Of a stretch of DNA of 64,000 nt, positions 21,785-33,360 are shown piece by piece. Location of the stretch: contig CM068548.1 of the NCBI GenBank assembly GCA_035048495.1, forward strand, positions 15,055,464 through 15,119,463, written 5' to 3'. The notes below the pieces were generated by a model. It saw only the letters and a list, made by a program, of their open reading frames with translations, searched no databases and was not told the DNA's origin. The stretch's first letter is position 1, and every line of letters starts with the position of its first letter. The position numbers were made by a program, and so were the translations under genes. The stretch is from Euptelea pleiosperma. Taxonomy: Eukaryota > Streptophyta > Magnoliopsida > Ranunculales > Eupteleaceae.

Positions 21785-24546
21785 TCACAAGTATAGTATT
21801 TCAAGGGAAGGCACGTGTGCGACCTTATACCAATCTTCTCCCACATTTTTTTGAACCCTAACCGTGAATTCATTCGGCATGTGAATAATACGTAATTCTT
21901 GGAGGGTGGTAACGTGCAGCAATCCATCCGGAACCATCTTCAAATTTGAACATCCTTGAATGCACAACTTTCTAAGATTGGGTAACGCTCCTTCCTCCAC
22001 ACTCCATTCCTCAAACCCATTGAAGTACTCAAACGACAAGTGTTGAAGTTGAGGAAACGCTCCAGCAAGGCAAACAATTTCCCTTGCTTCAATTGAAGAA
22101 TTTGCAGCAATCCCAAGATACTTCAGGTTTGGCAGCTTCCCTAGCGTTGGGAATGGATCTTCCACTAGTTCGGTGTAACAAAATTGAAGCCTGGTCATAT
22201 AGGGTGGGAATTCATGTGGGTGAGGTAGCTTCTTTATCCGCACTCCTAACAACTCCAATTTGTAGAGATTGATGTGATTCGAAAAAATCAGTAGTCTTTC
22301 TATTGGATTCTCAAATACATTCTTTTGTGACCGCAACTTTAAGGATTCAAGGCGGTCAATTTGGCAATCCACCCACCTAATGCATCTACATGCGACTCTA
22401 AATCTCCCACTACACACAATTTTATAAGGTTAGTAAACTTGTCCCACCCATCCTTCACCTGGCTTTTCTTGTCTATACGTAGCCCCCATAGTGTCTGAAG
22501 GTTCCTTGTTAAAGAGTCAGATGAACCATCTCCCCTGCTTCTTGGTGGATCCAGCTTCAGTGTACCTTCGATATCTGCCAAATACAAGTATCGTAGTTGG
22601 TGCATCTCCCATATCACACTACCGTCATCTTCTATCCTTGTCCTTTTCAAATCTAGTGTTTGTAGGTTTTGAAGTTTGCCAATGGATGACGAAAACCGTT
22701 TTACTCGATAATCGATTAACCGCAAGTACCTCAAATGTATTAATTTTCCAATTGCCTTGGGTAATTCAAGATAACCATAATTAGACTGAAAATTTGGACG
22801 ACCTAGATCAAGCACCCTAAGCATTCCAAAAATACCCCGATTATGAAAGATGCCATCAAGATGCCTATGATCCAACCCATCAGAGCAAGAAAAAGAACGT
22901 ACATTTTGAAGGGAATGCTCCATACAAAAACTCTCGGCAGCAGAATGGACAGCAAGTCGACGAACCTTGGTTGGGGTTGGAGTAGATGTAGAAGAATTTG
23001 CATCAGGATGAATTTGGAAAAGCTTATCTTCTTTAGCTTTTGATATTGAGATATCCCTCAAAAGATCATGGAAACGACACTTTTTAACACTCCCAAATGG
23101 CCTCCTGCTTGCTACTTGAACCATGCATCTGTCAATTAACTCTTCTAGGTACTCCTCTCCAGTGACTTCAGCTATTTGGTCACCTCGTTGTTGCACAAAC
23201 ACTTCTGAAATCCACAACCGAATCAACCTCCTCGCAGAGATTTCGGAGTCTTCAGGGAGAAGGCCAAGATATAAGAAGCACGGTTTCAAGTAGATAGGTA
23301 AGTCATAGTAGCTCAAAGCTAAGATTTCTGAGCATGGTGTTTGGTCTTGATTGAGCTGCCAATTTAGGCGGTCAAGTACTTTTGACCACTCACTAACGCT
23401 CTCAGGTTTCCTAGATAAAAAACCTCCCAATAATACGATTGCAAGAGGTAAGCCCCCGCATTTCTTCACGATTTTTTTTCCAATTTCCTCCAACTGCATT
23501 GGAGGAACAAATTTCCCAACAATATTGTTTTCTTCTACCGGAAATACCTTTTTTGAAAATAAGGCCCAACTATCATCATCACTTAGAGGCTGTAGTTCAT
23601 GGAAGGGGCTTACCGGATCAGCATATTCGGCAACAACCTTGTTGCGAGTAGTGAGTACAACTCTACTCCCCTTTGCGTTGTTGGGAAAGGGTGATTTGAT
23701 ATCATCCCACGCATCGGTTCTCCATATGTCGTCCATGACTACTATATACCTTCGCTCTTGCAAGAAACCAGAGATCTTCTCTTCTAGGTCTTCTCTCGTC
23801 ATATATTTTGAGTCCTTTCGTTCAAGACCCATGACCTTCTTCGCTATGTCTTGCAAAAGCTCTTTGATTGTGTATGTTTGAGACACAGAAATCCAAGCAC
23901 AACAATCAAAATGCTTCTTAATTGCATCACTATTAAAAACCTTCTTAGCAAGTGTGGTTTTGCCTAAGCCCCCCATACCCACGATTGAAATCACAGATAG
24001 TCGTGGCTCCTCTCTAATCAACCGTGCTTCCAATTCATTTGCAACTTTTTGTACGCCAACAATTTCATCCGAATGAGGAGTTCGTCTCCGATTGCGCAAT
24101 CGTTCACTTACAGAGCTTGACCCTTCTTCCCTTACTCCTCCAATATCTTCAATGCCGTAGGTTATTCGACTTGTAGAGATAGCGGCGATCTTTTTCTTGA
24201 TCTGCTCAATCTTCTTGCCAACCTTATGGTTGGTGATTAAGTTGTTGAAGGTGAAAGCATACCTCTTTACAAGACCCCTCCTCTTTTGTTGCGCTTGTAA
24301 GAAGACGAGAGTCTCGATGACATCCTCTGCGTCATAAGCAACATCTCTGATGTCCGCTACCCAGTTCTTGATTCTTGCATTTCCTCCTTGTTTCTCGTCT
24401 GCATCTTTGAAGAAACATAACATGCTCCTCATTTCCCTTTCAATCCACACGACTTCGTCGTCCAGACCATGTAGGAGATTTGCTTCGTGAACGAGCAAGT
24501 CAACAAGTTTTTGAACCACCACAGAAACAACAACCTCAACAGCCAT
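21785..24546 (-). pseudogene. CNL gene broken by a single-base deletion in the LRR
   Basis: Same architecture as the intact neighbours: MAVEVVVSVVVQKLVDLL start, coiled coil with EDVI, P-loop GMGGLGKTT (190-198), YIVVMDDIW, CGGLPLA, CFLYLGLLPEDSE, FHD at the MHD position, LRRs. Compared with the paralogues one C is missing next to 22357, where the others read GGTCC and this copy GGTC. The first frame ends soon after GGWIAKL (735 codons). The second frame (from 22417 down) carries the remaining LRRs and the normal C-terminus EILYL. It may be a recent pseudogene or an assembly error; all other motifs are preserved. A truncated NB-ARC protein with a partial LRR could still be made. Confidence 0.85.
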
Positions 24547-24829
24547 AGATCCTTGTTTTTTTCTTCTTGCTCACAAAGGAAGCAAACAGATTGCAGCTAG
24601 ATCTGTGTGAATCACTAGATTTTATTGGACTGTTATGTCAAGAAAGAGGCTTGGTGAGAATATTCTGAGACTTTTTTTATTTTTTTGTTGGGGGGGTGGT
24701 GGTGGTGGTGGTGGTGGTGGTGTGTGTGTGTGTGTGTGTGTGTGGCCATGTTAGAACTTTCGAAGCGAGAACAACATTAATGAAGCGTGAACCAGCCTTC
24801 TACTTATTTTTTAATTACGAAAAACCTTT
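24547..24829. promoter_or_regulatory. 5' flank of broken CNL with GGT/GT microsatellite
   Basis: The leader (GCAAACAGATTGCAGCTAGA at about 24580) is shared with the genes at 40791 and 54214. A (GGT)n(GT)n tract lies at 24691-24744. No clear TATA box. Confidence 0.5.
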
Positions 24830-25092
24830 CCTCACCCATTTGGTTGAGGAGATGCCTCAACCCCTGTTATATTATGACATGTAGAGGGGAGGTCAAGGGG
24901 AACCGGTAAACTTGGTTTTCTTTCGAGATTTTTTCAAGTATACATTCATTTCCCATTTATTTATTGCTTTCCTTTTTACTCTCTTCAGTTACTTCCTTTT
25001 TATGACATGATTCGTACTGCCTTTTAATGATTTCAGTGTACTTTTTGAAGAAAAAAAATAGGAAAAAGATGTAACAAGAGATACTTGAAACT

Positions 25093-25789
25093 TATTTTTA
25101 CTCAATGCTACAAACTGGGCCGCTAACAGCATGGATGTTTAGCCCATCGCTTCATGGATATACACACCAAAAATCACCCTGATCAGTAATCTCTGGCCAT
25201 TAGATTTTAGTACTTTTTAAGGCGTAATTCTAGCAGTTGAATTCAACCATTATTTTTGAGTATTAAAACAAATGGCCGTTATAACGGATTCAGATCTCCC
25301 CATTACGTTATGTACCGTTACAATGCTCAAAAAATAATGGCCGTTATTTTCTGTCACAGTGAAAATAATGACTGTTATTTTTTGGAAAATTTTTGAAAAC
25401 GGACTTTATTTTCGTTATTTTCCATTATTTTTCTAATATTTTTCAATTTTTTTCGTTTTTGAAAATTTGCAATTCAAATTTGAAATCTTGAATTTCAGCT
25501 CTATTTTTTCGTTTTTCCGTTAGTTTCTGTTTTTACCCCTGAGCGTTGCAATTCATTATAATGGGCATTAAATGGAAAAAACGATAACACCCCCAGTCCG
25601 TTATTATACCCTTTTTTTAATAAGCCCAGTCCTCTATACCATTATAACATCCCCTTTTAAACCTTGCTAAAACCAACGGCTAAAAATTATAAAATAAGCT
25701 GATTTTTTGTATGAATGTCGGCCAAGAGGTGGGCTAAACATCCATGCGGTCAGTGGGCCCAGATGGAAGCAACGAGTAACAAAAATCGC
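25093..25789. mobile_element. Family-3 MITE interrupted by a hAT-like MITE (nested)
   Basis: The outer ends match the intact element at 62912-63205 (AACTGGGCCGCTAACAGCAT left; CAGTGGGCCCAGATGG right). Near 25267-25672 an AACGG-rich foldback interrupts it at the spot corresponding to TACTAACCAACGG in the intact copy. Confidence 0.6.
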
Positions 25790-25937
25790 TGTTAATTTGC
25801 ATACCTGTTAAATGTATTAATTTGATCTGAGACTCCCAGACACAGATAACATATTAATGCATGCACCTTTGAATGGTGTACCTTATAAGCCCCAAAAGCC
25901 ACTCCTCTGTAGAGACTAGAGAGGAATGACATAGCAA

Positions 25938-26296
25938 GGTTTATCAAACAGCCGTTAAAACGAAAATAAAAGTCGTTATATCAGATTTGGACCTCCCCCG
26001 TTACGTACCGTTAAAACGCTCAGAAAATAATGGCCGTTATTTTCTGTTATTTTTCCATTATAACGAAAAATAACGACCATTATTTTTTGGAAAAAGATTG
26101 TGAAAAAAACCAATGCTTTTTCCTTTCTTTTTCCGTTTTGAAATTTTGAATTTCATGGCCATTTTTTCCATTTTTTTTCTGTTATTTCTATTATTTTTCA
26201 TTTTCAACCCTGAGCATTCTCCATTATAACGGGAAAAACTGTAACGTCAAACGTCCCCAGTCCGTTATACCGTTATAACTGCCCCTTTAAACCTTG
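25938..26296. mobile_element. hAT-like MITE (CAAGG...CCTTG ends)
   Basis: Begins CAAGGTTTATCAAACAGCCG and ends GCCCCTTTAAACCTTG, with GTTATAACGG-type repeats inside. Confidence 0.55.
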
Positions 26297-26665
26297 GGAC
26301 AGGGTAATTTGCTTTAAAAAAAGCAGAGACGTTTGTCTTTATTTGATAAGCTAGAGTTGATTCAATGGTCTCGTTGGAACTCAAAGCAAATAGGAAAAAA
26401 GAAAAAGCTAATAAAGGAAAGTACTTTTGCTGGTAAATAAAGGAAAGTACAGAATTTAACACATAAGAGAGAAAGATAAATATTAAAAGTAAAAGTGAAA
26501 AAATAAACAACAACCTACTATTTAAGTAGCCCGTGTCCTCCCCTCCACATGGCACAAAATGATAGGGGGTTGAGGCATCTCCTCAACCAAATGGGTGAGG
26601 CAAGCCGGACTTTAATTTTTTATTAATATTTTCTTTCGGTCCGGGGGGTTGCATACGAAAGGACA

Positions 26666-27026
26666 GTAAAACTTTGATGAGAGGGCACATATGAGCCACG
26701 TGGCATACTCTTAGAGGACTCTGACCATATAGATGTTTTTCCAATCTCTAGGTGGACCGGTAAACCAAAAATTAGCTTGATTAGTGATTTCAAACCTTTG
26801 GATCTTTGCACCTCAAATAATGGTCAATAATGTTCAAATTTGCACGGTTAAAATCAATCCATGAATCCAATGCCTAGATATCACTAATCGGACTGGTGTT
26901 TGGTTTGTGGGCCCATCTAGGGCTTGGCCAAACATCCATAAAGTCCTCTAAGAGTGTACCACGTGGCTCATATTGTGACCACCCTCTCATCAGCCTGGAT
27001 GAGAGGCCCTGTCATCAAAGTTTTAC
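26666..27026. mobile_element. Palindromic MITE (GTAAAACTTTGATGA ends)
   Basis: Starts GTAAAACTTTGATGA and ends TCATCAAAGTTTTAC; internal arms hold GAGCCACGTGGCATACTCTT and its complement. Confidence 0.75.
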
Positions 27027-27470
27027 TCATGAAAGGATATTATAATAAAATTAGAGAGGTGATCCAATCATAGTGCTTAGGTAGAGTCAAAAGATATGGC
27101 CTATCCTGTCTAATTTTCATTGTATAAAAAGTGCCTTGCTCTAAAATTTGTTCACTTGTTCCAGTTTGATCCAATATCCTTGAGGCGTGTTTGATGGCCG
27201 AAGTGAGAAAATTGTGTTTTCTCAAGGATAACACGACAGTCCATGGTTAGATAGCCATTTTAAATCCGTATAATTTTCCCGACCAACTCATTTAAATCTG
27301 GATAATTTTTTCCTTTTGAGTCCAGAATTCATGTCCCATCCAGATATATGAGAATTCATTTCCACCTAAAAATATGGCCTTTTATTTTCTCACATGATTA
27401 AAATATGTGTTCTCAGTTGCAATCAATCAGTCATTTAAAGCATTTCCCTGATATATTGTGTGGTTCATAT

Positions 27471-27867
27471 CAAGATTTAAAGGGGACCGTTATAACGGTA
27501 TCACGGATTGGGGGCATTACCGTTTTTTCCGTTATAATGAAAAAAACGCTCAGGAGCAAAAACGGAAAAAAAAAATGGGAAAATAACGGAAATAGCGAAA
27601 ATAATGGGAAAAACGGAAATAATGGAAAAAATGGCGCTGAAATTCAAATTTTGAATTTTAAAATTACAAAAATGGAAAATTACTGAAAATAACGGCCGTT
27701 TTTTTTTTTCACAAAATTTTTCAGTATAACGAAAAATAACAGCCGTTATTTTTGTTATAACGGCCGTTATTTTCTGGGCATTTTAACGGTCCATAACGTA
27801 ATGAGGTAGGTCCGAATCTGTTATAACGGCCGTTATTTTCGTTATATCAGCCGTTTTTTAAACTTTG
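27471..27867. mobile_element. hAT-like MITE, with 8-bp target duplication
   Basis: Ends CAAGATTTAAAGG and TTTTAAACTTTG; flanks GTTCATAT and GTTCACAT agree at 7 of 8 positions. Sister copy at 41931-42286. Confidence 0.65.
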
Positions 27868-28014
27868 GTTCACATGGTTGGGTGGTCATGAGGGGTCGTT
27901 TGTGGCAGTCAGAGTTTTCAAAGCTAATGATGGCCCCTTCTAGCTCTAGTACAAGGGATACTAATTTTTTTTTCGAAATATTATGTTTGAAAGCGCCATG
28001 CTCCCTCCTTTTGT

Positions 28015-28380
28015 AATGGGTCGGGAGGGTTCGGGGCACAACAATTTTTGACAACCATTCACGAACCCACGTAGAAGATGAATCAATGGCTGATTTTTGA
28101 CAAGGATGATCTCTATAGTGAGGAGATCATCATCACAAAAATTCAAATCATTCCCATATTAGTAGACTAGTTTAGAAGTGGAAGAATTATGGACCATTTA
28201 TTTTTACTATGTAACTTGAAAACCTCATTTGATGGGGATAGAAATTTCGGAATGGGCTGATTTTTTGTTGGGGTGATCTATATGGTGAGGAGATCATCAT
28301 CACCAAAATTCAGCCATTGAGTCACCTTCTATGTGGGAATGCCAAAATGGTTGTCCGGGCCATTCCTGACCCTTTTAAAA
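28015..28380. mobile_element. Foldback MITE related to 3772-4115
   Basis: Inverted arms include GAAGATGAATCAATGGCTGA and its degenerate complement at the other end. A parallel copy is at 42435-42805. Confidence 0.6.
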
Positions 28381-28784
28381 CAGAAAATTTCCATACTGTA
28401 CCACTAATTTTAAATTTTAATCAAGGCTCACGCTCCGGTTGCCGCCCTCAAATGACAGGCTTCGGTTACTGGGGTTGGCACTCTTTCGGTGATGTTGTGA
28501 CAGAAGCAGGTCACAACCCACAATACGAGCCACGTCGTTCACTATTGGAGGGTGCCTACCTCACTATTCGAGGTTCCATTAGCGCGTACTTTTCTACTCC
28601 AAGGAAGCTTATAACCGGGTAAAGCAAATTTCCACAACGCCCACGATCTTTATCTTTATTTCTTTATTAGTCTTCTCCAAATCTCCACAATGCCCATGAT
28701 CTTTATTTTTATTTCTTTATTTAGACTACTTTTCAGTCCCTACCATGTGTCATGTATCTATCTATCAATCAATCTATCTATTTA

Positions 28785-29262
28785 TCTATACTATTATAAA
28801 GCGACAACCAGTAGTGCCACACATGTGACATAATTAAAAGTCTCTCTACTTTCAAAGCAAAACCTTCCCTCATTAAATGCATCTATTCTAAAGAAAAGAC
28901 ATATTGGGGTTGGAGTATGCCTCGCACAGTTCAGGATGTTCAGCATACCCACATCCCTCATCAATTATGATGAGGGACAACAGTACATCTCCGCATGGAT
29001 GTTTGTCACATCCCTAAGTTGACCTATATAAGCATGTTTAGTGATCTCAAACCTTTGGATCTGAATACCCATATAATGATCAAAATCTACGGTTAAAAAT
29101 TAACTAGTGAAAACAACTCCAATCAAATCCTTAAAAATCATTAATAGGTTGATTTTTTTTCATGTAGAAATATCGATACGGCGAATGATCTCTATGAGTG
29201 GTCTATGTGTAAGGTGCTGCCATGTATAAGGTGCATATGCATCGCACGTGGCATTCCCCTAG
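28785..29262 (+). mobile_element. Helitron-like unit 1 (non-autonomous)
   Basis: Starts TCTATACTATTATAAAGC. Ends with a short hairpin region (GTGCATATGCATCGCACGTG) followed by GCATTCCCCTAG, then T. A TC start, CTAG end and subterminal hairpin fit non-autonomous Helitrons. No RepHel protein is visible. Confidence 0.55.
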
Positions 29263-29333
29263 TACTAATATAAAGCAACAAACGGGGTTGCCACACATGT
29301 GACACAATTAAAAGCCTCTCTACTTTGAGCAAA

Positions 29334-29718
29334 ACTTTGATGACAGGGCCAATCATCAAGGCCGATGACATGGTCACAATATGAACCATGTGGCACACTC
29401 TTAGAGGAATCTGACCGTATGAATGTTTTAGCTAATCCCTAGATGAGCCCACAAACCAAAAATCAGTCCGATTAGTGATATCTAAGTGTTGGATTGGAAT
29501 TATTTTCATGGATTGATTTTAACTGTGAAAATTTGAACATTATTGACCATTATTTGAGGTACAAAGATCCAATGGTTTGAAATCACTAATCAAGCTGATT
29601 TTTGGTTTGTAGGTGCACCTAGAGATTGGAAAAACATCCATGCGGTCAGAGTCCTCTAAGAGTGCCATGTGGCTCATATGAGCCCTATCATCGGCCTTGA
29701 TGAAGGCCAACTAGCCCT
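29334..29718. mobile_element. Palindromic MITE (MULE-like family)
   Basis: Starts near CAAAACTTTGATGACAGGGC. The complementary arm (GTGCCATGTGGCTCATATGA) ends in sequence abutting the rRNA fragment. Sister copy at 43845-44205. Confidence 0.65.
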
Positions 29719-29942
29719 GAAAATGGATGGCGCTGAAGTGCACGACCTATACCCGACCGTCGGAGCAATTATCATGCCTCGATGAATAGGAGGGCGTGTA
29801 GTAGCTGCAAAACCTAGGGCGCAAGCCCGGACAGAACTTCTGTCAGTGCGGATCTTGCTGGTAGTAGCAAATATTCAAATGAGAACTTTGAAGGCCGAAG
29901 AGAGGAAAGGTTCCATGTGAACGGCACTTGCACATGGGTTAG
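29707..29942 (+). rRNA. 25S (large-subunit) nuclear rRNA fragment, degenerate
   Basis: About 236 bases read like plant 25S rRNA: CTAGCCCTGAAAATGGATGG, then GTAGTAGCAAATATTCAAAT, GAGAACTTTGAAGGCCGAAG and CGGCACTTGCACATGGGTTA. Several GC-to-AT changes against the expected conserved sequence mark it as a decayed insert and not a working rRNA gene. There is no 5.8S or 18S nearby. It lies between a MITE and Helitron-like sequence. Confidence 0.85.
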
Positions 29943-30597
29943 CCCAAGTTATGCCCAGGCCTTGCCCAACACTTCCTGCATCACTTTACCTTGTTGGACC
30001 CACATAGAGCGAGAATGTCCTAGACATACCCGAATCATTTCCTTGATGACGGGGTCACAATTATGAGCCATGTGGCACACCCTTAGAGGACTCTGACCGT
30101 ATGAAATCCCTAGATGGGCCCACAAACCATAAATCAGTCCAATTAGTAATATCTAAGCAAAACCTTCCCTCATTAAATGCCTCTATTATAAAGAAAATGC
30201 AACTTTGTTGGAGTACGCCCTCCACAATTCAGGATGTCCAACACGACCACATCCCTCATCAATGACGATTGGGGACAATAGTATATGTCACATGGCACAC
30301 TCTTAGGAAGCATTGACTATATGGATGTTTGTCCCATCCCTAGGTGGACTTATATAAGCCTGTTTAGTGATCTCAAACCTTTGGATCCAAATACCCATAT
30401 AATGCTCAAAATCTACAGTTAAAAATCAATACGACTCCAATCAAATCCTTAAAAATTATTAATAGTCTGATTTTTTGCATGTAGGTCCGTCTAGGGATGG
30501 ACTAAATTTCGATATGGTGAGTGATCTCTACTAGTGTGCTACGTGTAAGGTGCTGCCACGTGTAAGGTTCACGTGCATTGCACGTAGCGTTCCCTAG

Positions 30598-31087
30598 TAA
30601 AACAACAACCGGATTGCCACCCATGTGACACAATTAAAGGCCTCTCTACTTTCAAAGGTAAAACCTTCCCTCGTTAAATGTCCCTTCATAGTTCAGGTTG
30701 TCTGGCATGCCCACGTCCCTCATCAATGATAATGAGGGACAATAGTATAAGCCATGTGGCACACTCTTAGAGGTCACTAACCTTATAGATGTTTGTCCCA
30801 TTCCTAGGTGGACATATATACAATATATTCTTCTGATTAGTGCTTTCAAACCTATGGATCTGAGTACCCCCCAAATAATGCTTGAAATCTATGGTTAAAA
30901 ATCAACCCAAGAAAACGACTCCAATCAAATCCTTAATTAAAAACCACTAATTAGGCTGATTTTTTGCTTATTGGCCCACTTATAGATGGGCCAAACATCA
31001 ATACGGTCAGTAATCTCTATGAGTGTGCCACGTGTAAGGTGCTTCCATGTGTAAGGTGCACATGCTTCCCATGTGGCATTCCCCTAG
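30598..31087 (+). mobile_element. Helitron-like unit 3
   Basis: Begins AAAACAACAACCGGATTGCC, like the start of unit 1 after TATAAAG. Ends GTGGCATTCCCCTAG with an imperfect GTGCACATGCTTCCCATGTG hairpin. Confidence 0.5.
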
Positions 31088-31285
31088 TCATGCTATAAAA
31101 CATAAGAACAAGTTCAAGACGAAACTCCCCCCATTCAATCTCCCTATGTAGAAGTCTTCCACCTAAGAGTACCAACAAAAGTTTTGTTTTCTAGAACGCC
31201 TTTCACAAGCCTCTTTGATAATAATAGTGGTATCGTACAGAAATACCTTATTTTCTCAAAAGAAGCAACACATAATTTACAAACG

Positions 31286-31613
31286 GGGTCGGGCTCCTCC
31301 GGGCACCCCCATTTTTTACACCCATTTTGGCTTACCCCCATTTTTTCACCATATAGATCACCCCAACAAAAAATAAGCTCATTCTTAAAGTTCTAACCCA
31401 ATCAAATGTGCTTTTCAAGTTACACAATAAAAATCGACAGTCCATAATTTTTCAGATTCTAAACCAGTCTATGAATATCAGAATGATTTGAATTTTTGTG
31501 AGGATTATCTCCTCACAAAAGAGATCATCCTCACCAAAACTCAGCCATTGATTCATCTTCTATGTTGGTACGCCAAAATGGGGGTAAAAATGGGTGTCCC
31601 CCGAGCCCAACCC
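31286..31613. mobile_element. Foldback MITE with 9-bp target duplication
   Basis: Starts GGGTCGGGCTCCTCCGGGCA and ends GTCCCCCGAGCCCAACCC. Flanks TTACAAACG and TTACAAAAA match at 7 of 9. A partial copy of the right end with its flank is at 44209-44340. Confidence 0.7.
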
Positions 31614-31854
31614 TTACAAAAATACCTCTGAAGTGAGATGCAAGTCTTTTCTATATTCAGCATAATCTAATCCCGATTCGAAGTCCTTTCCGCTACTCTA
31701 CCCCCTTTTCTGGTTAATTCAAGACAAAACTTCCCTACTCTACCCCCTTTTTAGTTGTCTTCCACAGAGGAGCACCAACAAAAGTTTTGTCGTCTATATA
31801 ACACCTTTCACATGCCTCTTTGACAATAGCGACACTTTCATTTTTTTTTTCCAC

Positions 31855-32640
31855 GAGTGATGTCGGTGGATTTTACCCACTTTCAGCATTATTTCTTCGA
31901 AAAATTTCTAAAATGAAAAAAAAACTTTAATCTATTTACAAAAACAAAAATAAAATTCTGAGAATCCTAAAAAAAGTAGCTAAACGCCCTTTGAAATGGC
32001 GTTTCTCCTTGACAGAAATAAATCCCCTAACAAAAGTAGCATAAAGCTGAAAAACGCTAGAGGAGTAAAACTTTTGTCCCAACACGAGCCACGTTGCACA
32101 CTCTTAGTGGACGCTGACCGTATGGATGTTTAATCAGTCCCTTGATGGACCTGCAGTTCAAAAATCAGCCTAATTAGTAATTTACAACCTTTGGATCTTT
32201 GCACTCAAATAATGCTCAAACTCCTACGATTAAAATCAACCCATGAAAATAACTTCAATCCAATGCTTATAAACTACTAATCATGTTTCTTTTTTGGTGT
32301 GTAGGTCCACCTAGTGATTTGCCAAACATCCATACGGTCATCGTCCGATAAGAATGTGTCATGTGGCTTGTATCAGGACAAAAGTTTTACTCCTCTATGG
32401 GCAAACGCCGTTTAAAAGTACGTTTGTCAGCTTTTTCAGCTTTTGACCGGAGAAACAATCGTCTTTTCACTTTTTATATCTGCCAGGGAGAAGCACCCTT
32501 TCAAAGGATGTTTAGTTACTTTTTTTGGGAATGTCGGAAATTTATTTTTATTTTTATAAATAGAATAAAATTTATTTTCTTTTTAGAAATTTTCCGTTAT
32601 TTTTTTTTAACGGTGAAAACCCACCATTATTAGGAATTAG
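31855..32640. mobile_element. ~780-bp composite foldback element
   Basis: The outer arms are complementary: GGTGGATTTTACCCAC near 31869 against GTGAAAACCCACC near 32613, and AAAATAAAATTCTGAGA near 31944 against its complement near 32550. A palindromic MITE (about 32060-32395) sits in the centre, so the whole block folds back. Half-versions occur at 19320-19600. Confidence 0.55.
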
Positions 32641-33360
32641 TGTGTGGGTGTGAAAAAATCACAAATTTTAAGATTAAATGAATAAAACACGTATTAATGA
32701 CAGGAGGTGCCCAAAATGAGGTGAGGGAGGCATTTTGATCCCACGTGGGTACCCAGTTGAAGACGTGGGCACCTGCCTAGTTAGTAAATTCACGTATTAT
32801 TTGCATTTAATACTCGAATTTTTTTGTCCTTTTTTAAGACACGCTTAATACAGCTATAAAAAATAAAGAAATCCAACGAAATCACAAATTTTAAGATTAA
32901 ACGAATAAAATACGTATTATTCACATCTACTACGCGAATTTTGTGTTTTTTTTTAAATAAAAATATATTAAATGACTATATAAAATAAAAAATTTGGTAA
33001 AATTCAGCCTTTTCAAGGCTAAAATTCGTTCTTGAAAGAATTCTGGTTATTCCAGAATGCTCGTGAGTGCTTAGGAGCAACCTAAGCGATTAAGTAGTTC
33101 CTAAGCCGCTCTACACTTGACACAGATTCAGAAAATCTCCGTACAAAGAAGAGAAGAGAATACTAGGTGTGTGTGAATGGATGGGGGTTGATCCAAAACT
33201 GATCCAATCGCTTCTCTGATAACGATTTATCAGTCCAAACCCAATGTAATAAGCTATAGGAACTTATTGGATTGGACGGGGGTGATAAGATCTTTATATT
33301 AATCTTGAGCATTATAGACTGTGAGTGACAGTCGATTAGCATGGTCGTTCATTCATCAAA
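32641..33360. repeat. Repeat block shared with 44690-44990 and 48030-48260
   Basis: The stretch around 32750-33020 (CTAGTTAGTAAATTCACGTA...) recurs at the two other places. The stretch 33180-33285 resembles the CACTA-like segments' distal part (AATAAGCTATAGGAACTTAT). No gene is visible. Confidence 0.6.

Larger units (their letters stand above)
24830..26597. mobile_element. 1.77-kb non-autonomous DNA transposon with long terminal inverted repeats
   Basis: The left end begins CTCACCCATTTGGTTGAGG and continues AGATGCCTCAACCCC. The right end is its exact complement for about 34 bp, and the match continues imperfectly to about 85 bp (ATGTAGAGGGGAGG against ATGTGGAGGGGAGG). No transposase frame is visible; the inside is filled with other MITEs. 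The paralogous flank at 41010-41100 lacks the whole element. I could not define the target duplication. Confidence 0.75.
26640..29262. repeat. Segmental duplication, copy 1 (partner 41105-43774)
   Basis: About 2.6 kb is collinear with 41105-43774: MITE, hAT-like MITE, foldback MITE, TCTA-rich microsatellite, Helitron-like unit. Similarity continues with the MITE at 29334-29718 versus 43845-44205. The block lies upstream of both the broken CNL and the intact CNL at 38023-40791. Confidence 0.8.
29263..30597 (+). mobile_element. Helitron-like unit 2, carrying a MITE and an rRNA fragment
   Basis: Begins TACTAATATAAAGCAACAA directly after the CTAG of unit 1. Ends with the hairpin ACGTGCATTGCACGT, then AGCGTTCCCTAG. 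It contains a MITE (29334-29718), a 25S rRNA fragment (29707-29942) and a partial repeat of the unit's own body (30150-30560). Confidence 0.5.

Noticed and set aside
23351..23881. Plus-strand open frames of 110-176 codons opposite CNL genes (also at 39638-40123 and 53016-53546)
   Set aside because: They lie exactly opposite the NB-ARC coding sequence and recur in each paralogue because the coding strand is conserved. They have no independent start or domain.
28757..28790. TCTA-rich repeat as a CRISPR-like or functional array
   Set aside because: A simple microsatellite in a plant genome; no spacer pattern.
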